The position numbers and the translations under genes were made by a program. This document shows positions 1 through 6,733 of a DNA stretch of 9,400 bases, piece after piece. The notes below the pieces were generated by a model that was not told where the DNA came from, searched no databases, and saw only the letters and a program-made list of their open reading frames with translations. Source of the DNA: Spirochaetota bacterium (lineage in GTDB: Bacteria; Spirochaetota; Spirochaetia; Treponematales; Breznakiellaceae); assembly GCA_023406985.1 (NCBI GenBank), contig JAEXTK010000104.1, forward strand, positions 1-9,400. The letters run 5' to 3'. Every line of letters starts with the position of its first letter. Position 1 is the first letter of the stretch.

Positions 1-1
1 G

Positions 2-184
2 GGCGCGGCCGCGCGAGCCGGCGCCGCGGCCCCTACCGCCGCCGAAGCCGCCGAAGCCGAGCGGCGCGAACGGTTCCGGGCCGACGCCCTCCGCTGGGAA
101 CGCTGGTTCAACGGCAGGTCGCCCCGGACGGCGCGGCAGTACGTGGATTGGATCGAAGGGGGCGCGGGCTTCCCGTGGGAGTAG
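2..184 (+). CDS. C-terminal fragment of an unidentified protein
   Basis: An open frame runs in from the left edge (frame 2) and ends at TAG 182-184, giving the last 60 residues of a protein whose start lies outside the window. The first ~20 residues are Ala-rich, then Ala/Glu/Arg-rich, like a charged helical linker. The tail is richer in aromatics (RWERWFNGRSP, then QYVDWIEGGAGFPWE), which looks like genuine protein rather than chance frame. Codons favour G/C at the third position, as in the other genes here. A small hairpin followed by five Ts begins 7 nt after the stop, which supports a real gene end. It converges on the minus-strand operon ending at 444. I do not recognise the family, and no function is offered. 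Confidence 0.6.
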   Translation, partial: GAAARAGAAAPTAAEAAEAERRERFRADALRWERWFNGRSPRTARQYVDWIEGGAGFPWE

Positions 185-190
185 GGACTT

Positions 191-208
191 CCGAAAACTT
201 CGGTTTTT
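191..208 (+). terminator. Probable intrinsic terminator after the plus-strand fragment
   Basis: CCGAA (191-195) and TTCGG (199-203) form a 5-bp stem with an AAC loop, followed directly by TTTTT (204-208). It starts 7 nt after the TAG at 182-184. An alternative fold uses a TTCG tetraloop closed by C-G with an A/T-rich stem. The stem is short, so strength is uncertain. Confidence 0.45.
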
Positions 209-228
209 GACGACCCACGGATAAGGCA

Positions 229-249
229 GCGAATCCTTCAAGGATTCGC
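229..249. repeat. 21-bp perfect palindrome
   Basis: Arms GCGAATCCTT (229-238) and AAGGATTCGC (240-249) are exact reverse complements around a single central C. No T-tract follows on either strand, so it is not a standard terminator. It sits 3 nt from the larger palindrome at 253-289, and the two may be parts of one intergenic repeat element or a paired RNA structure. Confidence 0.6.
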
Positions 250-252
250 GGA

Positions 253-289
253 GAGACATGCAGAAACCAACCGGGTTTCTGCATGTCTC
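253..289. repeat. Long perfect hairpin (16-bp arms, 5-nt loop)
   Basis: GAGACATGCAGAAACC (253-268) and its exact reverse complement GGTTTCTGCATGTCTC (274-289) flank a 5-nt loop AACCG. Sixteen uninterrupted base pairs of mixed composition are far beyond chance in a window this size. Neither strand has a T-run after the stem, so it is not a classical terminator. It lies between two converging genes. It could be a dispersed palindromic element of the REP/MITE-remnant type, an mRNA 3'-end stabiliser, or a protein-binding site. The sequence alone does not decide. Confidence 0.7.
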
Positions 290-290
290 C

Positions 291-317
291 AAAAACGAAG
301 GGCGCCTTGCGGCGCCC
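291..317 (-). terminator. Intrinsic terminator for the export operon
   Basis: Read on the minus strand, GGGCGCC, a GCAA (GNRA) loop and GGCGCCC form a 7-bp all-G/C stem (317 down to 300). TTCGTTTTT follows (299 down to 291). This is the first hairpin with a T-tract downstream of the barrel gene stop at 444-446, about 127 nt after it. It is therefore the best candidate for the end of the six-gene operon. Confidence 0.7.
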
Positions 318-327
318 AATATATGGA

Positions 328-346
328 GCGTCCCTCATCGGGACGC
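328..346. repeat. Short hairpin (7-bp arms)
   Basis: GCGTCCC (328-334) and GGGACGC (340-346) are exact reverse complements with a 5-nt loop. On the minus strand the stem is followed by an A/T-rich but interrupted stretch (TCCATATATT), so it might add to termination just before the stronger terminator at 291-317. No other role is evident. Confidence 0.4.
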
Positions 347-403
347 GGAAGGGCGCGAGCGGGATTATGGCCCGCGCCAAGTACGTCGACAATACCACCG
401 CGG

Positions 404-441
404 CCGCGGAAGGTCAAGGGCCTGCGGCCCTGAAGCCGCGG
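404..441 (-). other. Nested G/C hairpin after the barrel stop codon
   Basis: AGGGCC (417-422) and GGCCCT (426-431) pair around a TGC loop. Outside them CCGCGG at 404-409 and 436-441 can also pair, because CCGCGG is self-complementary. A third CCGCGG abuts at 398-403. The structure starts 2 nt past the stop of the barrel gene. There is no T-tract, so it may protect the mRNA 3' end or assist termination rather than act alone. Confidence 0.35.
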
Positions 442-443
442 AC

Positions 444-1799
444 CTAGAATTCGATCTTGGTGGATAGGCTCGCAGAGACCGCGCCGTCCCCCGCGTAGCG
501 GGTGAACTCCTTCTCCGCCCCGCCGCCCGCGTACGTGAGCGCGAAGGTGAACGGTACGGCGCGGGGCAGCGCGACGCGTTCCGAGAACTTGACCGAGTAC
601 GAGCGGTCTTCCAGATTCGAAATCGCCGACAGGGTGGACGACAGGTAATCGGAGAGCAGCTTGTCGGCGGAAAGGGCCGCGTACGCGTAGAAGGAGCCCT
701 GGTACAGGGACTTCGCCTCGTTCGCGTCGAGCGCGCCGAGGTCCGCGACGGTATAGCCGGACAGGTCCCTGCCCCGGGAGTTGTAGAAGCCCTCGGCGGA
801 CACGGTCCACCGCTTGAGCTCGTCCAGAGCGCGTACGAAGCCGAAGGACGCCTGGAGCGATCGTTCATACGAGGCGTATTCCTCGGCGTAGGCGAGCTCG
901 CCGTATACCGTCGTGCCGAGCAGCCGCCCCGAAAAATCGGCGCCGAAGCGGGCCTGCGCGCGCGCGCCGCCGTAGGCGGTGAGCGCGAATTCGAATCCCT
1001 TCCACGTCGTATCGAGGCGGCCGCCCAGGTTCACGCGGTCGGGATCGCCGTACGAGCCGTCCGCGTTCAGGGCGGAGAAGTCCGCGAAGAGGAAGGCGTT
1101 CGACGAGGGCAGCAGTAGGTGCAGCCGGAGGCCGGGTTTCCCGACCCGGAGGTCCACGTCCGCGAAGGAGTCGGCTTTCTCAAGGTTGATGAAGTCGACC
1201 GGCGTCCACACCCGGGAAGGCCCCCAGGCGATGAGCTGGTTGCCGATCCTGACGAAGAGCCGCTTCGCGATATCGAAGCTGTAGTGGAGCTCGGAAAGTT
1301 CGAAGGCGGTCTCGTAGGGGTCCGCCGCGGGCGGGGCCGCGCCGTCTCCCGCGTACGCCTGGAAGAAGGGGTGCGCGGCGTTGTACGCCGCGTAGAGCGA
1401 ACCGTAGTCGCTCACCGTCAGTTTCGCGAAGAGCTTGCCGCTTAAGTCCGCCGTCGCGCGATACCCGCCGAGGCCGTCGGAAGCGGAGACCGTCGCATCG
1501 GCCACGATCGTCCCGCCGACCAAGCGCTCGATCCGTACCGCATCGACGACCTTCGCGGCCGCGTCGAAGCCTCCCTTGGCCGCGCTCTCCGCGGCCGCCG
1601 GTCCCCCGGCCGGGGCGTCCGGCGCCGGCTCTCCGCCTCCGCCGCTTCCCGCGAAGAGCGCGGACTCGAAGTCGGCCTCCGGAGCCGCGGGGGCGGCTTC
1701 CTGGGCGGCGAGGCCGGTCCCGCCCGAGGGAGCAACGCCGAAGCCGAAGACCGCCACGAAACCGAGGATCAGGAACGGATATCGGTCCATTCGATTCAT
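444..1799 (-). CDS. Outer-membrane beta-barrel protein, last gene of export operon
   Basis: The product is 451 aa. The N-terminus (residues 1-33) is a signal peptide with a hydrophobic core at 8-22 and probable cleavage near LAA/QE. A low-complexity Ala/Gly/Pro-rich stretch follows (about 34-75). From about 85 to the end, short alternating segments rich in Tyr, Phe and Leu separated by Asp/Gly turns look like barrel strands. The chain ends in Phe (TKIEF), the terminal aromatic that the BAM machinery typically recognises. The segment RIGNQLIAWGPSRVWTP (184-200) resembles the strand-turn of DUF1302/porin-like barrels, though I would not assign a family firmly. The ATG at 1797-1799 has GAGGGGG at 1808-1814, 8 nt upstream. 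Only 13 nt separate it from the LolA-like gene, so it probably forms the outer-membrane end of the same pathway. What passes through it, or whether it only accepts lipid or lipoprotein cargo, is unknown. Confidence 0.75.
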   Translation of the reverse strand: MNRMDRYPFLILGFVAVFGFGVAPSGGTGLAAQEAAPAAPEADFESALFAGSGGGGEPAPDAPAGGPAAAESAAKGGFDAAAKVVDAVRIERLVGGTIVADATVSASDGLGGYRATADLSGKLFAKLTVSDYGSLYAAYNAAHPFFQAYAGDGAAPPAADPYETAFELSELHYSFDIAKRLFVRIGNQLIAWGPSRVWTPVDFINLEKADSFADVDLRVGKPGLRLHLLLPSSNAFLFADFSALNADGSYGDPDRVNLGGRLDTTWKGFEFALTAYGGARAQARFGADFSGRLLGTTVYGELAYAEEYASYERSLQASFGFVRALDELKRWTVSAEGFYNSRGRDLSGYTVADLGALDANEAKSLYQGSFYAYAALSADKLLSDYLSSTLSAISNLEDRSYSVKFSERVALPRAVPFTFALTYAGGGAEKEFTRYAGDGAVSASLSTKIEF

Positions 1800-1812
1800 T
1801 CGATCATCCCCC

Positions 1813-2622
1813 TCAGCGCGATTGCTCTTCCAGGAAGGCCTTGGAGAAGACGTAGTCGGGGATCTTCGCGGTCGAAATTCCCTCGTTCGTGAGGAAGGTC
1901 TGCCGCCCCTTCTCCAGCGCGTCGACGGCGAGCAGCTTCGTGAAGATGTACCTTCCGGGAAGCACCTGTTGGTAGTCCACGTAGTAGAGGGTGCGCAGCA
2001 AGACCTCCGAGGCGCTGAAATTCTCCACCTTCACGGGAAGGCCGTCGGTCCTCCGCACGTACCATTTCTGGATGGGGAAGGAGACGTCGAGCCGTTTCGC
2101 GTCCAACCGGACCACGTCGCAGTCCCACTTGGCGACTTTCGCGGTCCCGGCCGATCTCACCGTATACAGGGCCGCCGTGTCGCTCTTGCCGAACAGGTCG
2201 GTGCGGACGTCCGTGGCCCCGACGTCGTCCTTCCGGTTGCGGTACACGAACTCGCGGGTCGAGGGGAGATAGAGGAAGAGATCGTCCTTGTTCCGGTAGT
2301 ACCCCTTGCCCTTCTCGCTGTCGGGGAACTGGAAGACGAGGGCGAAGGTGTCCGCGGCGTCGCGCCGGTAAATCTTGATCTGGAGGACCCGGTCGGCCTC
2401 CCCGGTCTTCTTCTGCACGAGGGTGAACGTGTTGGTGAGGTCCGTGCCGACGAGGTTGAGCTTCTCCTCGTAGCCGCGGACGATCTTGAGGGCGGCCGCG
2501 TCGTCGGCCTGCGGGCCGCCCGCCTGCGCCGCGCCGCCCGCCTGCGCCGCGGCCGGATACGCGGCGGCGAGGGCCGCGAACATGGCGGCCGCGCCGGCCG
2601 CGATACGCGTCATCGTTCCCAT
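1813..2622 (-). CDS. LolA-like outer-membrane lipoprotein-sorting protein
   Basis: This 269-aa secreted protein has a signal peptide at residues 1-26 (Ala-rich core, AAA/QA cleavage region). The mature part matches the LolA-fold outer-membrane lipoprotein-sorting family by motif: LQIKIYRRDAADTFALVFQF (80-99), then DSEKGKGYYR (101-110), DDLFLYLPSTREF (113-125) and a KWYVRRTDGLPVKVE region (186-200). In this family a half-open beta-barrel shields acyl chains while carrying them across the periplasm. Start ATG 2620-2622 has GGAGG at 2630-2634, 7 nt upstream. The gene lies 13 nt after permease B and 13 nt before the barrel gene. This suggests it receives cargo from the ABC transporter and hands it to the outer membrane or barrel. 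It is longer than classical LolA and is probably not the housekeeping copy. An 18-bp tandem duplication follows the signal peptide. Confidence 0.85.
   Translation of the reverse strand: MGTMTRIAAGAAAMFAALAAAYPAAAQAGGAAQAGGPQADDAAALKIVRGYEEKLNLVGTDLTNTFTLVQKKTGEADRVLQIKIYRRDAADTFALVFQFPDSEKGKGYYRNKDDLFLYLPSTREFVYRNRKDDVGATDVRTDLFGKSDTAALYTVRSAGTAKVAKWDCDVVRLDAKRLDVSFPIQKWYVRRTDGLPVKVENFSASEVLLRTLYYVDYQQVLPGRYIFTKLLAVDALEKGRQTFLTNEGISTAKIPDYVFSKAFLEEQSR
2515..2550 (-). repeat. Two exact 18-bp tandem units in the LolA-like gene
   Basis: Two identical in-frame copies of GCGGCGCAGGCGGGCGGC (minus strand; 2550-2533 and 2532-2515) encode AAQAGG twice, at residues 25-30 and 31-36. They sit just after the signal peptide core, in what should be a flexible linker. 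Exact identity at DNA level points to a recent slippage duplication. Copy number could vary between strains without breaking the frame. Confidence 0.85.
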
Positions 2623-2635
2623 ATCGATTCCTCCG

Positions 2636-3961
2636 TCAAAAGGTCTTGGTCAGGGCTTCCACCGGGGGCACGGCGCCGCCGCGCCGGGCGGGGAAGAAGG
2701 AAAACAAGGCGGCGAACGAGGCGATCGCCGCCACGACGCCGATGAAAGAGAGCGGATCGGGGCTCAGGACCAGGCGGCCCCTGCTCAGGAAGATTCCCAG
2801 GTAGCCTCCCGGGGGGAAGGTCGCGGCATAGCGCACCAGGAGGGAAAGGGAGGCCGCGAGCGCGGCGCCGGCCGCGGAGAAGATCACGGCCAGCGCGACG
2901 CTCTCCATGACGAAGAGGCCCGTCACCTGGGATGCCTCTACGCCCATGGCCCGCATGGTACCGATCTCGCGGAGCCGCTCGTTGATCGTCATCCTGAGGT
3001 TGATGAAGACGGAGACCGCGATGACGAAGAGCATGACGAGCGAGATGAAGGCGCCGACGCCGTTCACCGCGGCGAGGATCGTGCGGACGAGGCCGAGCAC
3101 CTCGTCCAGGGTCGCGATCTTGAGCATCACCCGATCCCGGCCCTCCTTGTCCTCCTCGTACCGCGTGCTCGCGGCGGTTATGGCGGCGATCGCCTCCGTA
3201 TCGGATTTCGGGACGCTCACGTCGAATCCCGCGCCGGAAAGGGCCGCGGCGAGGCGATCGCGTTGCCGCGGCAGGTTTTCTGCGCTCGGCAGATAAACGA
3301 ACACCGAGGTGGAGGCGCCGTCTCCGGCGAGGTCCAAGCCGCGCAGGAAGTCGAAGTGGGCCAGCATGAAATCCCGCGCGAAATAGTTGTCCGAGACGTA
3401 GATGCCCCGGACCACGAGGATACCCGTATTGAAGGCCCCGAAACGGGTCCGGGTGGAAAGCACGATTTCATCTCCGACGGACAGGCCGAAGTAGGCGGCT
3501 ATGTCCGCGGGCACCGCGGCGCCGTTCGGATCCGCGGCGAATCCGGCCCAGGAGCCCGAACCGAAATTCGCCTGGTCGCGGAAGGTCGTGTCGAGGTCCG
3601 GCCTGATCCCCGTGAAGAGCAGCCGCTTGGAAAGGCCGCGGAAGTACATCGTGGACCGGATCCCGTACCGGGTCAGTATCTCCGCGTCCGCGCCGAAGAC
3701 GGAGAACGAAGCGGCCACGATCTCGTCGGTGCGGAGGAGCCCGTTGTACACCTTACCTCCGGAAGCGAACTGCCCCGTGACGGTAAGGTGCCCCGCGGAG
3801 GCGCGGGAGAGGCTTTCGGTGATGTTGGCCGTCGCGCCTTTGGAGAACGCCATGAGGAGCATGAGGATGAACGCGACGACCGCGTAGTTGACGCCGAGGG
3901 TGAAGCTCCGCTTCTTCTGGCGGAACACGTTCTTGAACGCCAAGCCGAGGAAGGAATTCAT
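2636..3961 (-). CDS. FtsX/LolC-E-type ABC transporter permease (B)
   Basis: This 441-aa inner-membrane protein has the MacB/FtsX/Lol topology. One membrane helix lies at about 20-40, then a large periplasmic domain (about 42-295), then three helices at about 298-320, 350-376 and 404-424. Between helices 2 and 3 is the cytoplasmic segment NERLREIGTMRAMGV (327-341), the conserved contact region of FtsX-domain permeases with their ATPase. The C-terminus PARRGGAVPPVEAL also follows the FtsX pattern. These transporters work mechanically, extracting lipidated or periplasmic cargo from the membrane rather than pumping through a channel. Start ATG 3959-3961 is 7 nt after the permease A stop. Its ribosome site is weak (AAAGG, 10 nt upstream), suggesting translational coupling. 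It is probably one half of a heterodimer with permease A, as in LolCE. I cannot say which is the LolC and which the LolE equivalent. Confidence 0.88.
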   Translation of the reverse strand: MNSFLGLAFKNVFRQKKRSFTLGVNYAVVAFILMLLMAFSKGATANITESLSRASAGHLTVTGQFASGGKVYNGLLRTDEIVAASFSVFGADAEILTRYGIRSTMYFRGLSKRLLFTGIRPDLDTTFRDQANFGSGSWAGFAADPNGAAVPADIAAYFGLSVGDEIVLSTRTRFGAFNTGILVVRGIYVSDNYFARDFMLAHFDFLRGLDLAGDGASTSVFVYLPSAENLPRQRDRLAAALSGAGFDVSVPKSDTEAIAAITAASTRYEEDKEGRDRVMLKIATLDEVLGLVRTILAAVNGVGAFISLVMLFVIAVSVFINLRMTINERLREIGTMRAMGVEASQVTGLFVMESVALAVIFSAAGAALAASLSLLVRYAATFPPGGYLGIFLSRGRLVLSPDPLSFIGVVAAIASFAALFSFFPARRGGAVPPVEALTKTF

Positions 3962-3968
3962 ACCGGGC

Positions 3969-5390
3969 CTACCTTTCGCTCATCGCGGCCAGAGGGGTGA
4001 TGGAGGAAGCGACCCGGACCGGATAGATGACGGCGATCACCGACACCGCCGCGACCAGGACCAAGGCGATCGCGAAGGGGGCCGCTTCCACCCGGAGCGT
4101 CAGGGGCCCGCCCCCGATGAGGAACTGCGAAATCGGCTCCGGAAGGGGCACGCCGCCGCTTCCGAACAGCGCGAGCAGCGTTCCGCTCACCGCCATGGAA
4201 ACGAGGGCGGCGGAGATGTTGAGCATCAGCGTCTCGGCGAGGAACACTCCCCGCACGAAGGACTTGTCCGCTCCGATGGCGCGCATGGTACCGATCTCGG
4301 CCGTGCGTTCCACCACGTTGACGATGAGCGTATTCATGAAAATCATGATGACCACGAGGAAGATGAGGGCGGTCGCGATGAAGATGAAGGCTTGGAGCGC
4401 TCGGGCGATTTGGGCATAAAAGCCCGACGCCGCATCCCAGCGCGCTATCTTGATGCCGAGATCCGCGCGGGAACCGAGGTCGGCGATGACTTTTTCCAGT
4501 TCGCCGTGATCCGTGAGCTTGACCGCGGCCATGGTGAAGCCCGAGAGGGCCTCGGACTTCAGGGCGGAGAGGTCGAGGGAGCCGAACGCTTCGGAGGAGC
4601 CGAGATCGAAGAGGCTCGCCTCGTCGGCGCTCGCGGCTTCCAAGGCCGCGTTGAAGTCGGCGGGCAGGGCTTCCACGCCGGTGTAATTGTAGAGGGCGGA
4701 GTACGTGGCGGCGTCCATGAAGTTGATGTAATTGAAGACGCCTTGGTAGCGGCGGGGCCGGAAAATGCCGAGCAGCTTCGATTTCGCGGCATTGACGCCG
4801 CCCTCGGTGATGCCGAGGAGGGTCACCGGGTCGCCTGCGCGAAGGGTCACCCCGTAATCCTTCCGATACTGTTCGCTCTGGTAGTCGCTGATGAGGACGC
4901 CGGGCTCCGCGCCTCCGGCCGCGCCCTGCCCCGGCGCCTCCAGCCCGAAAAAGCTCCCCTCCCGGACTTCCAGGTTGGAAAACACCGCGCGGTACGGGCC
5001 GGGCTCCACCGCGTAGAAGATGAAGGGGAGGTCGATTTTCTTGCCGTCGCGATCCGCCTGGATGAGGCCGTAGTTCTGGGAGTAGAAGGCGTAGGATTCG
5101 ACGAGCGGATGGGAAGCGAGGACCTTCTCGATCTCCGCGACGTTTCGGATCACCGGGAGGGGCGTGTTGAAGGCGAACGGCGACGGCAACTCCTTGGAGC
5201 GGTCGGAATAGATGATGAAGTCGCCGGTGAAGTTGTCGATGATGGATGCACGCGACGCGGCGGCGACCGAAGAGGCGAAGATGCCGCCGAAAACCAGGAT
5301 GAAGGTTCCGAACGCCACGAGTACGCCGATGAGCGCCATCCGGCCCCGCCGTTTGGTCAGGGTCCTGAACGCTATGGTGAGGGTCAACAC
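3969..5390 (-). CDS. FtsX/LolC-E-type ABC transporter permease (A)
   Basis: This 473-aa inner-membrane protein has a first helix at about 19-41, a periplasmic domain at about 45-328, and helices at about 331-358, 380-410 and 436-456. The cytoplasmic segment ERTAEIGTMRAIGA (361-374) is the FtsX-domain signature and closely parallels that of permease B, but the periplasmic domains look unrelated by eye. That divergence is expected of a heterodimer in which each subunit handles a different cargo step. The start is GTG at 5388-5390, supported by GGAGG at 5399-5403 (8 nt spacing), only 3 nt after the ATPase stop TAG (5394-5396). The next codon, TTG, is an unlikely alternative. With the ATPase and permease B it should form a LolCDE-like or MacB-like complex. 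Role in lipoprotein versus lipid export is not determined. Confidence 0.88.
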   Translation of the reverse strand: MLTLTIAFRTLTKRRGRMALIGVLVAFGTFILVFGGIFASSVAAASRASIIDNFTGDFIIYSDRSKELPSPFAFNTPLPVIRNVAEIEKVLASHPLVESYAFYSQNYGLIQADRDGKKIDLPFIFYAVEPGPYRAVFSNLEVREGSFFGLEAPGQGAAGGAEPGVLISDYQSEQYRKDYGVTLRAGDPVTLLGITEGGVNAAKSKLLGIFRPRRYQGVFNYINFMDAATYSALYNYTGVEALPADFNAALEAASADEASLFDLGSSEAFGSLDLSALKSEALSGFTMAAVKLTDHGELEKVIADLGSRADLGIKIARWDAASGFYAQIARALQAFIFIATALIFLVVIMIFMNTLIVNVVERTAEIGTMRAIGADKSFVRGVFLAETLMLNISAALVSMAVSGTLLALFGSGGVPLPEPISQFLIGGGPLTLRVEAAPFAIALVLVAAVSVIAVIYPVRVASSITPLAAMSER

Positions 5391-5393
5391 GGC

Positions 5394-6089
5394 CTAGCCC
5401 TCCGTCCCGATGCCGGAATCCACGACGCGTCCGTCCTGGATGTGGACGACGCGCTTGGCCTCGCGCATGATGTGGGCGTCGTGGGTGGAGAAGACGAAGG
5501 TGGTTTTCTCCGTCTCGTTGAGTTTCCGCATCAGTTCCACGATACGCGATCCGGTGGCCGAATCCAGGTTCGCGGTCGGCTCGTCCGCGAGGACGACGAG
5601 GGGCCTCGTGACCAGGGCGCGGGCGATGGCTACCCTCTGGCGCTGGCCGCCCGAAAGCTCGGCGCTCTTGTTCTTGATGCGGTCCAGGAGCTCGACTTCT
5701 TCTATGGCCTTCATCACCCGGTCGTGACGTTCCGCCTTGGGGATGGACTTCTGGAGGAGCAGGGGAAATTCGATGTTCTCGTAAACGTTCAGCACCGGTA
5801 TCAGATTGAAGGCCTGGAAGATGAAGCTGATCTTCGTCCGTCGGTAGCGCGTGAGTTCCTTGTCGCTCATCTTCCCGGTTTCGGTCCCGTCGATGCGGAC
5901 GACGCCTTCGGAAGGCACGTCGATGCAGCCGAACATGTTCAGCATGGTGCTCTTCCCCGATCCGGAGGGGCCCGCGATGGCGAGGAATTCGCCCCGGGCG
6001 ATGGAGAGGGATACCCCTCTCAGGGCGTCCACCCGCGTCTCTCCCAGCAGGTAGTACTTCGATACGTTTTCCAGCTCCACGACGTTCAT
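5394..6089 (-). CDS. LolD/MacB-family ABC transporter ATP-binding protein
   Basis: The 231-aa cytoplasmic ATPase has all expected motifs: Walker A GPSGSGKST (40-48), Q-loop glutamine at 92 (FQAFNL), signature LSGGQRQRVAIARAL (145-159), Walker B VVLADE with catalytic Glu170, D-loop NLDSATG (174-180) and H-loop His203 (STHD). The length and the sequence IFQAFNLIPVLNVYENIEFPL (starting at 90) fit the LolD/MacB/FtsE group of short ATPases that drive FtsX-type permeases. ATP binding and hydrolysis would move the two permeases encoded next. Start ATG 6087-6089 directly abuts the TetR stop TGA (6090-6092). AAGGAG at 6098-6103 gives 8 nt spacing. The annotation as an ABC ATPase is secure. Calling it LolD specifically depends on the LolA-like neighbour. 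Confidence 0.95.
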   Translation of the reverse strand: MNVVELENVSKYYLLGETRVDALRGVSLSIARGEFLAIAGPSGSGKSTMLNMFGCIDVPSEGVVRIDGTETGKMSDKELTRYRRTKISFIFQAFNLIPVLNVYENIEFPLLLQKSIPKAERHDRVMKAIEEVELLDRIKNKSAELSGGQRQRVAIARALVTRPLVVLADEPTANLDSATGSRIVELMRKLNETEKTTFVFSTHDAHIMREAKRVVHIQDGRVVDSGIGTEG

Positions 6090-6716
6090 TCAGGATTCTC
6101 CTTCTTGATAATCCAGGCCTTTGAGCAGGATATCGATGAGATCGTTCGCCATCTCTCCGCGGGGCCGCTCCACCGCGATGCGGGGCGCCGAGTGCAGGCT
6201 CTCCACGAGTCCGATGAAGGCCCCGGCGACGAGCCCCGCGTCCGTGGCAGCCGCGATCTCTCCCGCCGCCGCGGCGTTCCGCAGGACCGTCCGCAAACGG
6301 ACGATCATCTCTTCGAAGAGCAGCACCATGAGCCGCCGGGAGACCTCCTCCGGAAGGGCGGGCAGGTCCGTCTCCGCCATGCGGATGAGGTCCAGGGGCG
6401 GTTGGGACAGGAGCCACGCGGCCGAACCGCGAAGCTTCCCGCGCAAGGTCCCGCCTCCGCCCTGGATGGCCGCGGCGAGCCCCGCTCCATGGCGAAGGAT
6501 GTTCCGTTCCATCACCGCGGCGGAGAGCTCTTCTTTTCCGCCGGGGAAGTGGTAGTACAAGGCGGCATGGGAGAGGCCGAGAGCGGAGGCGATATCCCGA
6601 AGCTTCGTGGCAGCGAAGCCTTTCCGCGCGAATATCTTCTCCGCCTCGTTCAGCGCCCGTTCCCTGGCGTCGTCATTCCGGGCCGCGCTCCGCTCATTCT
6701 CGTTCAATCCAACCAC
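6090..6716 (-). CDS. TetR/AcrR-family transcriptional repressor of the export operon
   Basis: This 208-aa protein has an N-terminal TetR helix-turn-helix: ARERALNEAEKIFARKGFAA (17-36), the recognition part RDIASALGLSHAALYYHF (40-57), then GGKEEL. The remainder (about 65-208) is a helical ligand-binding and dimerisation domain that is not recognisable in detail. The start is GTG at 6714-6716. No in-frame ATG lies nearby, and TTG at 6705-6707 is the only close alternative. The start sits 1 nt from a 16-bp perfect palindrome, the likely operator, leaving no room for a Shine-Dalgarno site. The gene leads the operon and abuts the ATPase, so it should repress itself and all five downstream genes until an inducer, perhaps the transported compound, binds. 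The inducer is unknown. Confidence 0.9.
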   Translation of the reverse strand: MVGLNENERSAARNDDARERALNEAEKIFARKGFAATKLRDIASALGLSHAALYYHFPGGKEELSAAVMERNILRHGAGLAAAIQGGGGTLRGKLRGSAAWLLSQPPLDLIRMAETDLPALPEEVSRRLMVLLFEEMIVRLRTVLRNAAAAGEIAAATDAGLVAGAFIGLVESLHSAPRIAVERPRGEMANDLIDILLKGLDYQEGES

Positions 6717-6717
6717 C

Positions 6718-6733
6718 TACCAACATGTTGGTA
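6718..6733 (-). promoter_or_regulatory. TetR operator, 16-bp perfect palindrome
   Basis: TACCAACATGTTGGTA reads identically on both strands. Its length and symmetry are typical of operators bound by TetR dimers. It lies 1 nt upstream of the TetR GTG codon and directly follows the predicted -10, so a bound dimer would block RNA polymerase. Autorepression is inferred from this placement. Confidence 0.75.

Noticed and set aside
258..467. Small plus-strand open frame in the hairpin-rich gap
   Set aside because: It starts inside the 16-bp palindrome, has no ribosome site, and its codons consist of palindromic sequence and the antisense of the barrel gene end.
1435..2745. A 436-codon plus-strand frame opposite the barrel and carrier genes
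   Set aside because: Composition is typical of the antisense of a GC-rich gene. It has no recognisable domain, while the minus strand has signal peptides and family motifs.
2486..4000. A 504-codon plus-strand frame opposite permease B
   Set aside because: It is a charged, repetitive translation without domains. The FtsX-type permease on the minus strand explains the sequence.
3958..6417. An 819-codon minus-strand frame overlapping permease A, the ATPase and TetR
   Set aside because: It is Arg/Pro/His-rich low-complexity translation, an out-of-frame shadow of genes with clear motifs.
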